Shown: in pieces, positions 1-8,599 of the stretch
Position numbering within the stretch: the first letter of the stretch is position 1
How the letters are laid out: each line of letters begins with the position of its first letter
Source: JAGTVG01 sp964389805
GTDB taxonomy: Bacteria; Bacteroidota; Bacteroidia; Cytophagales; Cyclobacteriaceae
Direction of reading: 5' to 3'
NCBI GenBank assembly: GCA_964389805.1
Contig: CAYMFU010000292.1
Location: forward strand, 1 to 64,000
Length of the DNA: 64,000 nucleotides
Notes under the pieces: model-generated
Databases searched by the model: none
Told to the model about the DNA's origin: nothing
The model's input: the letters and a program-made list of their open reading frames with translations, nothing else
Translations under genes and position numbers: made by a program

Positions 1-2
1 GG

Positions 3-1439
3 AAATATCAGCTCAAAAGTGAAACATCTAATGAATTGTTTTTTCAGATCCATGATCTGATAAAATCATTTGGCAACCAAATAGCCATTTGTACATATAC
101 TCATGCTGGGACTGATTTCTACAGGAAGGAATCAAATTCACACGCTGCGCTTTATGATGACTTCGTGCCTTGGGAATATCAATCAGCACATAATGTAAAA
201 AGTACGCTTGGATCCTGGAAGGATGAGCAGGTCAGCAATGCTATTGTCCATTTCTATGGTTATCCGGCAAGGCACTCTGCCGACGCCCGATGGTTATCCC
301 AGCAACGCCTGTTTCAAAACATAATGTATGGTGCCGGCCCTGACTTTTATTGTATAGGAAGGCTTGATAATCTTGAAGACCGCTATGTGCTGGACAATAT
401 GAAGGAAGTCTTTCACTTTCATAAAAAGAATGAAAAGTACCTGCATCACACCCGAACAGGAAATAAAGTTCTTATTCTGCACGATTATCATTCAGGGAAT
501 GAATACAATGGAATATTTGAAATACTTACGGAGAATCATGTTCTTTTTGATGTGATGGAGCATTGGTGTATTGATACAGATGATGTTCCCAGATCCATTG
601 ATAGTTACGAGGTGGTCATATTACCGGATATTAGCAGGTTAAGCGATGCCCAATGCCGGCAACTTGATCAATATGTTGAGTCAGGAGGTAAAATTCTTGT
701 AACTGGATTTACATCAACCAAAGATGAGTTTGGGAATCCGCTTGATAAACTAAGGTTAAATTCCCTGGGAGCTATGCCGGAATATAAAGCCTTTGAAAAA
801 GTCCAGGGCACTTATTTCAGGATATTTGAGGAAGACAAAAGAAGATTGGGAAATAAAGTGTATGAAAATCTTGATCTGGTATATGCCTGGGAGGAGGGAT
901 TATTATGCGAAATCAAAAAAGAGGCTTTTGGTTATCTCGGTTATATTCCCCCTGCCATGATAGGGCCACCTGAAAAGTGTTACTATGAAGAAGTTACAGA
1001 GATCCCTGGATTGATCCATCAGAAATATGGCAAAGGGCAGACCGTCTTCATACCCTTTAAGATTGGATCTTTATATCATCACAAAAGGCATTATGGACAT
1101 GCGGCTCTGGTATTGTCTTCTATAAAAACACTTCTTGGATTCAAACCAAATTTGCTGGTCAATGCTTCACCTCTGGTGGAGATATCCAGGCAAATAGGTG
1201 CTAAAAAGGATTTCGAATGGTACGGTTTGTTAAATCACACAGGTCAGCTGGGCAATGGTTTTTATGAACCGGTTCCAATTAAAGATATTACTTTAGAATT
1301 CCAACCTCAAAAAATAGTAAAATCAATAAGTAGTTTAAAAGATAATGTAGAGATCGATTTTATACAAAGTGAAGATCTTGTTGAAGTAACCTTGCCCGAA
1401 CTTGGGACTTATGATGTTTTACTTGTAGAATACCAATAG
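3..1439 (+). CDS. Glycoside-hydrolase-like protein, C-terminal part (5' end outside window)
   Basis: The frame is open to the left edge, so the gene starts upstream; the first in-frame start-like codon inside the window (TTG at 36) is probably internal. About 478 codons are visible. The first ~130 residues look like the end of a TIM-barrel hydrolase domain (YTHAGTDFYRKES, GAGPDFYCIGR). They are followed by an alpha/beta domain with VLILHDYHSG, VVILPDISRLSD and YVESGGKILVTG. That pattern resembles the glutamine-amidotransferase-like trimerisation domain of GH42-type and 'hypothetical glycosyl hydrolase 6' proteins. The last ~80 residues look like a beta-sandwich. With GH3 and GH2 genes just downstream on the same strand, a role in glycan breakdown is inferred; the substrate cannot be told. 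The family call is from motif resemblance only. Confidence 0.6.
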   Translation, partial: KYQLKSETSNELFFQIHDLIKSFGNQIAICTYTHAGTDFYRKESNSHAALYDDFVPWEYQSAHNVKSTLGSWKDEQVSNAIVHFYGYPARHSADARWLSQQRLFQNIMYGAGPDFYCIGRLDNLEDRYVLDNMKEVFHFHKKNEKYLHHTRTGNKVLILHDYHSGNEYNGIFEILTENHVLFDVMEHWCIDTDDVPRSIDSYEVVILPDISRLSDAQCRQLDQYVESGGKILVTGFTSTKDEFGNPLDKLRLNSLGAMPEYKAFEKVQGTYFRIFEEDKRRLGNKVYENLDLVYAWEEGLLCEIKKEAFGYLGYIPPAMIGPPEKCYYEEVTEIPGLIHQKYGKGQTVFIPFKIGSLYHHKRHYGHAALVLSSIKTLLGFKPNLLVNASPLVEISRQIGAKKDFEWYGLLNHTGQLGNGFYEPVPIKDITLEFQPQKIVKSISSLKDNVEIDFIQSEDLVEVTLPELGTYDVLLVEYQ

Positions 1440-1629
1440 CTACAATTACCAAATATGAATAATGCCTTGATTAAACAGATATGAAAATTTGAATTCAACG
1501 GTTTTGAATTTCATATTATTGCTGACTTTATCGGATGTAAGTATTATCAAAATATAGATATCAATAAGATTGATCTTCATTAATAATCTCATTCCCATAA
1601 AATACTTGCGATCGGGCACATAATACTAT

Positions 1630-1676
1630 GTGCAAAATGATATAAATTTGCACTCAGGATTTTTTGATAGTGCAAA
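1630..1676 (+). promoter_or_regulatory. Promoter/operator region of GH3 gene: three GTGCAAA boxes
   Basis: GTGCAAA at 1630-1636 and its exact inverse TTTGCAC at 1647-1653 form a dyad with a 10-nt centre. A third GTGCAAA lies at 1670-1676, exactly 40 bp from the first, on the same helix face. The right half of the dyad overlaps TAAATTTG (1643-1650), which fits the Bacteroidota -7 element TAnnTTTG. No clear -33 TTTG is seen at the right distance. This looks like a repressor-controlled promoter for the GH3 gene starting at 1688; the regulator is not identifiable here. Confidence 0.45.
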
Positions 1677-1687
1677 CTAAAGATATT

Positions 1688-3634
1688 ATGAAATTTTTTT
1701 TCAAGATCATATTATATGCATTGGGCAGCATAATACTGATACTAGCCGCAACGTACCTGTTCTATTTCATTAAATGGAAAAAAGCTTCCTCAGAAAATAT
1801 GGCTTTACTGGGACCTGAAGCTCCTATTATCACGGTTGATGGATATAAGTTCAGGGATCTGAATAAGAACGGCACGCTCGATGTATATGAAGATTCAAGA
1901 CATAATGTGGAACGCAGGGTGGAAGATCTATTAAGCCAGATGAATGTTGAGGAAAAGGCAGGAATGCTATTTTTTCATATGATGGTTATGGAAGAAGATG
2001 GTTCCCCCAGTGAAATCCCTTCCTTTACAAATCCGTTTTCTCTGATGCTCGAAAGTCCGTCTTTACAGATCGCCAGAAAACGGATGAATCATTTTAATAT
2101 TCTTAAGGCTGCCAAGCCTGAAGCCATGATCAAATGGAATAATACTTTGCAGAAAATGGCAGAAAGGACCCGCCTGGGAATTCCATTAACCGTAGGTTCT
2201 GATCCAAGGCATGGAAAGGAAATGAACATTGGAACAGCCATCTCTACACGCTTCTTTTCAAGATGGCCTTCTCCACTTGGTTTGGCGGCCACCAGGGATT
2301 CAGTCCTGGTACATGAATTTGCAGATATCGCAAGGCAGGAATACCTCGCAGTAGGGATTAAGGTCGCCCTTCACCCAATGGCTGATCTAGCAACAGAACC
2401 TCGATGGGCCCGTGTAAATGGCACTTTTGGTGAAGATGCCTACCTGAGCGCTAAGCTTACAGGCGCATATATACTTGGATTTCAGGGTGACAGTTTAACT
2501 GATAAAAGTGTAGCCTGTATGACCAAGCATTTTTCCGGAGGTGGTCCGCAGGAGGATGGATGGGATGCACATTTCGCTTCAGGTCCCGGGCAGGTTTATC
2601 CAGGTAATAATTTTGATTATCATTTGATACCTTTTACAGAGGGCGCTTTCCCAGTTGGTACTGCACAGATTATGCCCTATTATGGGATTCCCAAAGGGCA
2701 GACCAGTGAGGATGTCGGTTTTGCCTTTAACAAAGATATTATTACAGGATTGCTTCGCGACTCATTGGGTTTTGATGGTGTTGTTTGTACGGACTGGGCT
2801 ATTGTTACTGATATGTTCATTAAGGAAGCAGCCGCATGGGGTGTCGAGCATTTATCAGAAAAAGACAGGGTGAAGAAGATCTTCGATGCAGGTTGCGATA
2901 TGATAGGAGGAGATTCAAGGACTGATCTTGTACTTGAATTACTAAAAGAGGGTGGCCTGTCAGAGTCCAGGATCGATGTATCTGTAAGAAGAATATTACG
3001 GGATAAATTCATACTTGGAATATTTGATAATCCATACCTCGATAATGGTAATATATCGGTCTTTGAAAACCAGACTTTCAAGGAAAAAGGAAAGGAAGCA
3101 CAACGCAAGTCGATGGTTTTATTAAAGAATGAGGATAATTTCCTTCCTTTAAAAAAAGGCATTAAGGTTTATGCTCAGGGTATTGATATCAATATACTCA
3201 AAGATTACGCAGAAGTTGTTAAATCTTCGGAAGATGCCGATGTTATAATACAGAAGCTGACCACACCTACCTCTCCGCCACCAGATGGTGCTGGATTTTT
3301 AGAAAACATATTTCCACAGGGGAGGCTGGATTTTCCAGATGAAGAGTTGTCTGAAATATTGAGTTTGATAAATACTAAACCAACAGTATCTATACTCAGT
3401 GTTAATCGCCCACCAGTAGTTCCGGAAATTGATGAAGTCAGTAAAGCCATGGTAGCGGAATTTGAGATCGAAGATGATATAATATGTGAAATGATCTTTG
3501 GAGAGTTCAGCCCTACAGGGAAATTACCCATTGAGATCCCTTCATCAATGCATGCTGTGGAAAAACAATTTGAGGATATGCCTTATGACTCTGAAAATCC
3601 GCTGTATCCATTTGGACACGGATTAACATACTAA
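1688..3634 (+). CDS. Glycoside hydrolase family 3 (beta-glucosidase-type), membrane-anchored
   Basis: Hydrolyses terminal beta-linked sugars from oligosaccharides (family knowledge). The start is placed at ATG 1688 rather than TTG 1664 because it directly precedes a hydrophobic N-terminal segment (residues ~2-28) that acts as a signal anchor. Then come an EF-hand-like loop (DLNKNGTLDVYED, ~57-69), the GH3 N-domain with SDPRHG (~171-176) and TKHF (~279-282), and the nucleophile Asp in CTDW (D369). The C-terminal GH3 domain is present but the protein stops at YPFGHGLTY, the point where many relatives continue into a fibronectin-III-like domain, so this is a short form (648 aa). It is preceded by the GTGCAAA boxes, suggesting substrate-dependent control. 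The exact sugar specificity is not readable. Confidence 0.9.
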   Translation: MKFFFKIILYALGSIILILAATYLFYFIKWKKASSENMALLGPEAPIITVDGYKFRDLNKNGTLDVYEDSRHNVERRVEDLLSQMNVEEKAGMLFFHMMVMEEDGSPSEIPSFTNPFSLMLESPSLQIARKRMNHFNILKAAKPEAMIKWNNTLQKMAERTRLGIPLTVGSDPRHGKEMNIGTAISTRFFSRWPSPLGLAATRDSVLVHEFADIARQEYLAVGIKVALHPMADLATEPRWARVNGTFGEDAYLSAKLTGAYILGFQGDSLTDKSVACMTKHFSGGGPQEDGWDAHFASGPGQVYPGNNFDYHLIPFTEGAFPVGTAQIMPYYGIPKGQTSEDVGFAFNKDIITGLLRDSLGFDGVVCTDWAIVTDMFIKEAAAWGVEHLSEKDRVKKIFDAGCDMIGGDSRTDLVLELLKEGGLSESRIDVSVRRILRDKFILGIFDNPYLDNGNISVFENQTFKEKGKEAQRKSMVLLKNEDNFLPLKKGIKVYAQGIDINILKDYAEVVKSSEDADVIIQKLTTPTSPPPDGAGFLENIFPQGRLDFPDEELSEILSLINTKPTVSILSVNRPPVVPEIDEVSKAMVAEFEIEDDIICEMIFGEFSPTGKLPIEIPSSMHAVEKQFEDMPYDSENPLYPFGHGLTY

Positions 3635-3714
3635 CGCTAGCCAGGATTTATATAGGATTGTAATATTAATACTTTAATCTTATTTGTTGATGGTCTTCCC
3701 TCACCCAAGGCAGA

Positions 3715-3837
3715 TTAAATCTCGGCGATAGTCTCTATATTTATATCTTTGCTATCAAACAATCCTTCCTTAAATTTAAGTCCAAGGCCTGGTTCATCAG
3801 GAGGCAGTATGTGAATTTTAAGAAATAAAAATCTGAT
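3715..3837 (-). pseudogene. Remnant: C-terminal tail of an enolase-superfamily (mandelate racemase-like) protein
   Basis: The 429-base gap between the GH3 and GH2 genes holds, on the minus strand, a stop-bounded reading frame containing HILPPDEPGLGLKF and ending ETIAEI-stop. The D-x-P-G-L-G pattern shortly before the C-terminus is typical of mandelate racemase / sugar-acid dehydratase proteins. There is no start and no room for the rest of the ~380-residue protein; the frame is closed by TAG at 3838-3840. I read it as the 3' scar of a deleted sugar-acid dehydratase or racemase gene, consistent with the catabolic neighbourhood. The match is short, so a chance frame is possible. Nothing else is seen in 3635-4063. 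Confidence 0.4.
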
Positions 3838-4063
3838 CTATAAAATCAGATAATATAATTGAACAATTAAAAGTCCTGTTAATTTCTAAGTATCTCCATA
3901 GAGGAATTTTAATGGACATATAAATCTTACACTTAATGGTTCTTATATTTATTTCATCTTATTTATTATTATAAGCAATTGATTGAATATTTTTGAAGTT
4001 AGATCTAAAAAGATTTTTCTAGAGGATTTTTTCTATTATTTGAATATCACTAAATGCATTATT

Positions 4064-7000
4064 ATGAAAAAGTTATGGTCATACATATCCCTTCTGAGTA
4101 TTACACTTAGTTTGGTTTCATTCACACAATTAAAATCTTATCAGAACGCCTCCTGGACAGAAGAAGACAATCCACCCTGGCAGGACCAGAATGTGTGGCA
4201 GATCAACAAGGAAGCTCCGCATGCACATTTCATTCCTTTTACATCTAAGGAATCAATAAACGATGATAAATTCTCTTCCCCCTTATTAAAATCGCTTAAT
4301 GGCACATGGAAGTTTAACCTGGTTACTAAGCCCGGCGACCGACCATTTTACTTTTATAAAGACGATTTTGATATAAGTGATTGGGAGGACATTAAGGTCC
4401 CCTCAAACTGGGAAGTACTGGGTTATGATTACCCGATCTATACTAATGTCAAATTTCCACATGACCGGACTCCACCGGTTATTCAGGATCATTATAATCC
4501 AGTAGGCTCGTTCAAGCGCACTTTTACAATACCTGATGAATGGAATGATAAGAAAGTTATTCTTCATTTCGGAGCGGTAAGTTCAGCTCTGAACGTTTGG
4601 GTTAATGAACAAAAGGTTGGATACAGTGAGGATAGCAAAACACCAGCAGAATTTGATATTACGAAATATCTAAAGGAGGGAAAAAACTCATTAGCAGTTG
4701 AGATATTCCGTTGGAGCGATGCGAGCTACCTTGAAGATCAGGATTTCTGGAGGTTGAGTGGTATGACCAGGGATGTTTACCTGCAGGCTAAAAACAGTCA
4801 GCACATCAGGGATTTCAGGGTAAATTCAGAATTGACCAATAACTATAGTGATGGTGACTTTAAAGTAGAGATAGAGATTATCAATGAAGAAGACGAGTCG
4901 GTGCCTTCCATCATTGAAGCCACGCTAAATTTTGAAGGGCAAAAAATAGCTGGATTTGAAAAGGAGCTGGAACTGATACCGGAGAAAAACATGGTTGACT
5001 TCTCCAAAGTAATAACAACCGCTAAGCCCTGGACAGCTGAAACGCCTAATTTGTACGAACTGGTTATAGAACTCATGGACCAGGATGGAAATCCCCTGGA
5101 AGCATTCAGGCAAGATGTAGGCTTCAGAACAGTTGAAATAAAGGATGGATATTTACAGGTGAATGGTCAATACATCTATTTGAAAGGGGTAAATCTGCAC
5201 GAGCATCATGATGTTAACGGGCATGTTGTCGATGAAGCAACAATGATAAAAGACATTGAGGTCATGAAGGCTCATAACATCAATTCGGTAAGAACATCCC
5301 ATTACCCACAGCCTGAAAGATGGTATGAATTGTGCAATAAGTATGGATTGTATCTTATCGATGAAGCCAATATTGAGTCCCACGGTATGGGTTATGGAAA
5401 AGAATCCCTGGCAAAGGATACCACCTGGATGGGAGCACATCTATACCGAACGAAAAATATGTTCGAAAGAGATAAGAACCAGCCATCCATTATTATCTGG
5501 TCATTGGGTAATGAAGCTGGAAATGGTCCGAACTTTTATGCTACCTATGATTACCTGAAAGATATTGACAAAACCAGACCCGTTCAATATGAAAGATCTG
5601 ACATGGAGTACAATACCGATATCATCTGCCCAATGTATTGGGGCATTCAGCATATGGTTAAATATGCCGAATCCGATCCTGCGCGGCCATTGATACAATG
5701 TGAATACGCCCATGCTATGGGAAACAGCGTGGGTAACCTTCAGGATTATTGGGATGTTATTGAAAAATATGACGCATTGCAGGGTGGATTTATATGGGAT
5801 TGGGTGGACCAGGGCTTGCTGACTACCAATGAGAATGGTGAAGAATTCTGGGCCTACGGAGGCGATTTTGGACCAGATGATGTACCCTCTGATGGGAACT
5901 TCTGCAATAATGGCCTGGTAGATCCTGACAGGGGCGCAAAACCTCAATTATTGGAAGTGAAAAAGGTTTATCAAAATATTGGATTTGAAGATTTAGATCT
6001 GGCTAAAGGTGATCTGGCAATTACCAACAAATATGGATTCATTAATCTAAGTGGGTTTAAGTTTATTTGGGAAGTCCAGGAAGATGGGGAGACCATCCTG
6101 GATGGCAATTTCTACCAGGTCAATCTTAAGCCAGGGGAAACAAAAGAGATTCCTCTTCCACTTGATTTCCAGAAAAAAATTAATTCTGAATATTTCTTAA
6201 ATATTTATGCATTGACAGCCACTGAGGCAAACCTGGTTCCTGCCGATCATATTGTTGCCTTTGAGCAATTTGAATTAACCAACCCTCAGCAGGAAACGAT
6301 GACCGTCGAAGCTCCAAAAACAACGTTGAAGGTTGATAAATCAGGCGAGAATGTAATCATTACAGGTGATGGTTTTTTAGCTGTATTCAGTAAAGCTCAG
6401 GGAAGTCTGGAGCAGTATAACGTTGACAATAACGACCTATTATTACAGGAGTTTGTTCCGGATTTCTGGCGTGCTCCTATAGATAATGATTTTGGAAATG
6501 GCCTGCACCAGCGATCCAGGATATGGCGAAAGGCTGGTGAAAGAAAAAGTGAAGTGAAAGTAAGTGTTAAAAAGCTAAAGACACATATTGATGTGATCTG
6601 TGAAATGACTTTAAATGATCAGGAGAATAAACCGATAGCAAATTATATTACAACATACTCTGTTTATGATAATGCAGATATTATTGTTACCAATAATTTT
6701 GAGAAAACAGATGAAAAGCTTCCTGAAATTGTCAAGATGGGTATGAACCTGCAAATGCCTAAAAATTATGATCAGATAACCTGGTTTGGAAGGGGCCCGC
6801 AGGAATCCTATTGGGATCGTAAGACAAGTGCCTTTGTAGGCAAGTATTCCGGATCAGTTGAGGATCAGTACTGGGCTTACCTCAGGCCACAGGAAAATGG
6901 GAATAAAACCGACGTCAGGTGGGCTGCTCTTACCAATTCCAATGGAGACGGACTCCTCTTTATTGGGCAGGAATTACTGTCGGTCAATGCTCAACATCTG

Positions 7001-7306
7001 ATCATGGAAGACCTGGAATCACCTGAACGAACGGATGGACGTCATGTAAAAGGAGTGAAACCCGTTAACAGGCATACCGATGATGTGAAATTCCGGGACC
7101 TGACTTCCGTAAATATTGACTTTAAGCAAATGGGAGTTGGTGGTGACAATAGTTGGGGAGCACGTACACATCCTGAGTACAGGTTGACAGAAAATGCATA
7201 CAGTTATTCATTCCTGATCTGTCCTGTTACTAAAGAAGAAGATATTACGGAAAAAGTAAAATCCAAGAGATCTTCTGGCAATATGTCATTGGATTATAAA
7301 TTATAA
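4064..7306 (+). CDS. Beta-galactosidase, glycoside hydrolase family 2 (LacZ-type), exported
   Basis: Large GH2 enzyme (1080 aa) that hydrolyses terminal beta-galactosides or related beta-glycosides. ATG 4064 is chosen because it begins a signal peptide (MKKLWSY... up to about residue 25); upstream in-frame codons back to 3983 encode no sensible leader. Domain order is the usual one: sugar-binding jelly roll (~65-250), immunoglobulin-like domain (~255-365), TIM barrel (~370-660), then Ig-like and the large C-terminal beta-sandwich (~780-1060). The acid/base Glu is E484 in LGNEAGNG and the nucleophile Glu is E547 in CEYAHAMGNS. The export signal sets it apart from cytoplasmic E. coli LacZ and suggests periplasmic degradation of oligosaccharides together with the GH3 enzyme. 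Specificity beyond beta-glycoside is uncertain. Confidence 0.93.
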   Translation: MKKLWSYISLLSITLSLVSFTQLKSYQNASWTEEDNPPWQDQNVWQINKEAPHAHFIPFTSKESINDDKFSSPLLKSLNGTWKFNLVTKPGDRPFYFYKDDFDISDWEDIKVPSNWEVLGYDYPIYTNVKFPHDRTPPVIQDHYNPVGSFKRTFTIPDEWNDKKVILHFGAVSSALNVWVNEQKVGYSEDSKTPAEFDITKYLKEGKNSLAVEIFRWSDASYLEDQDFWRLSGMTRDVYLQAKNSQHIRDFRVNSELTNNYSDGDFKVEIEIINEEDESVPSIIEATLNFEGQKIAGFEKELELIPEKNMVDFSKVITTAKPWTAETPNLYELVIELMDQDGNPLEAFRQDVGFRTVEIKDGYLQVNGQYIYLKGVNLHEHHDVNGHVVDEATMIKDIEVMKAHNINSVRTSHYPQPERWYELCNKYGLYLIDEANIESHGMGYGKESLAKDTTWMGAHLYRTKNMFERDKNQPSIIIWSLGNEAGNGPNFYATYDYLKDIDKTRPVQYERSDMEYNTDIICPMYWGIQHMVKYAESDPARPLIQCEYAHAMGNSVGNLQDYWDVIEKYDALQGGFIWDWVDQGLLTTNENGEEFWAYGGDFGPDDVPSDGNFCNNGLVDPDRGAKPQLLEVKKVYQNIGFEDLDLAKGDLAITNKYGFINLSGFKFIWEVQEDGETILDGNFYQVNLKPGETKEIPLPLDFQKKINSEYFLNIYALTATEANLVPADHIVAFEQFELTNPQQETMTVEAPKTTLKVDKSGENVIITGDGFLAVFSKAQGSLEQYNVDNNDLLLQEFVPDFWRAPIDNDFGNGLHQRSRIWRKAGERKSEVKVSVKKLKTHIDVICEMTLNDQENKPIANYITTYSVYDNADIIVTNNFEKTDEKLPEIVKMGMNLQMPKNYDQITWFGRGPQESYWDRKTSAFVGKYSGSVEDQYWAYLRPQENGNKTDVRWAALTNSNGDGLLFIGQELLSVNAQHLIMEDLESPERTDGRHVKGVKPVNRHTDDVKFRDLTSVNIDFKQMGVGGDNSWGARTHPEYRLTENAYSYSFLICPVTKEEDITEKVKSKRSSGNMSLDYKL

Positions 7307-7404
7307 TTCAAGATACTGCTCATTATTGATTTTTAGTCTGTCTGAGGTGCTTAGCGGATCCCAAAGGGATTTATATTGCTGCTTGTGTCACATAATCAAA
7401 ATTT

Positions 7405-7420
7405 GACCAACCGGTCGGTC
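7405..7420. promoter_or_regulatory. Imperfect GACC-rich palindrome (TetR-operator-like)
   Basis: GACCAACCGGTCGGTC is a 16-bp dyad with 14 of 16 positions symmetric around CCGG. ACCnACCGGTnGGT dyads are common as TetR-family operators. It lies between two convergent genes and has no obvious promoter partner, so its function is unclear. Confidence 0.25.
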
Positions 7421-7483
7421 TAAAGTAAAATGGATCTTGCCCAAACAAGGATAGGATTGTGATATAAATGCGGTGATGAAGAC

Positions 7484-8449
7484 TTATCTCCTGAACTCCT
7501 GCATCACAATCCGGCGATACATTTTATCCAGAAAAATATCCGCATCTATTTCCATGCCTATAGTGCAATTCGGATCTTTAGATTCATCGATTCGTGTAAA
7601 GCCCTTATCATCTACATAAACATATGCTTCTTTTGTTTTAAAAAGATCCGGCCACAGGACCATCCCAATTGCAACACCATCATGCATTTTAGGGATAACC
7701 GCCCATTTGGCGTGAAGGAACCACAAAGAATAGAGTGCCCCTAAGGCATCCGTCAGCGGCGTATCCCGGTTAAAAACTGCAGTTAAGTATTCCTTTTCAA
7801 AATTGGTTTGATACGTTACATCAAGTGGAGCCAGTGTAATATTGGCACCGGAATCTATAAATTTTTTAGAAGCAGCCAGGCTGCCCACAACATTCCATTC
7901 CCTACTGGGATCATTGCCGTCATACCCTTTTTCTATTGATCCGAACATTGACACAACTCGTTTTGCTTTTTTCAGCGCTCCTGGATCCCTGTCCACCACA
8001 TCGCCAATATTATCCACAGGACCAACCGTAAAGAGAATAATTTCATCCGGGTATTTGTTTAGACTTTCAATTATAAAATCTACTGCTGATTTATCCTGTG
8101 GTAGCAGCTTATCAAATCCTTCCGCCCATAAGAATTGAGGGGAATCACCTTCTAGCTTATTATGTAATCCTACTACGGTTGGCGTATGCCGGCCAAGGTA
8201 TACAGGGATATGGTCATTGCCAGTTTCATATAACATTTTTACAGCAACCCTACCGCGGCCAGGTGTATTACCATGGTCCATGCAAATGCCTAAGATCTCA
8301 AATTCCTCCTGGCTGCAAAGTAATAGAGCTACAGCAAATGCGTCATCAATGTCACCTCCCAGGTCACAATCGAATATTACTTTTTGCTTTTGAGCTTGTA
8401 AAGAAGTTAAAATAAGCATGGCTGACAACGCTAAAAATATTTTTTTCAT
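7484..8449 (-). CDS. Secreted nucleoside hydrolase (inosine/uridine-preferring family)
   Basis: Cleaves the N-glycosidic bond of ribonucleosides to give base and ribose (family knowledge). The N-terminus is a signal peptide (MKKIFLALSAMLILTSLQAQ), so the enzyme is exported. The calcium/ribose-binding Asp cluster lies right after it: DCDLGGDIDD (residues 27-36). This is a variant of the canonical DxDxGxDD with two extra residues. The later segment ILFTVGPVDNIGDV (~residues 136-149) is the family's TLGPLTN-like block. At 321 aa it has normal length. It is convergent with the GH2 gene and divergent from the Tat-exported sugar isomerase gene, so 8450-8599 should hold both promoters. It may act on a ribosylated compound other than a nucleoside. 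Confidence 0.85.
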   Translation of the reverse strand: MKKIFLALSAMLILTSLQAQKQKVIFDCDLGGDIDDAFAVALLLCSQEEFEILGICMDHGNTPGRGRVAVKMLYETGNDHIPVYLGRHTPTVVGLHNKLEGDSPQFLWAEGFDKLLPQDKSAVDFIIESLNKYPDEIILFTVGPVDNIGDVVDRDPGALKKAKRVVSMFGSIEKGYDGNDPSREWNVVGSLAASKKFIDSGANITLAPLDVTYQTNFEKEYLTAVFNRDTPLTDALGALYSLWFLHAKWAVIPKMHDGVAIGMVLWPDLFKTKEAYVYVDDKGFTRIDESKDPNCTIGMEIDADIFLDKMYRRIVMQEFRR

Positions 8450-8599
8450 AGTATGTTAAAGATTAATTTGATTTAAATATAATGAAATTTGACAGGTTTA
8501 ATTTCTTTTCAATTCAAGATTGAAATATCTTCAAAGGATAGTTCTTTAGTATAGAAATTTATAATTTGAATATGATTTGATACTAAATTGAAATCAATC

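Noticed and set aside
2680..3531. Long minus-strand frames inside the GH3 gene
   Set aside because: They are antisense shadows of a clearly coding GH3 gene, have Ser/Leu-rich composition and no recognisable motif.
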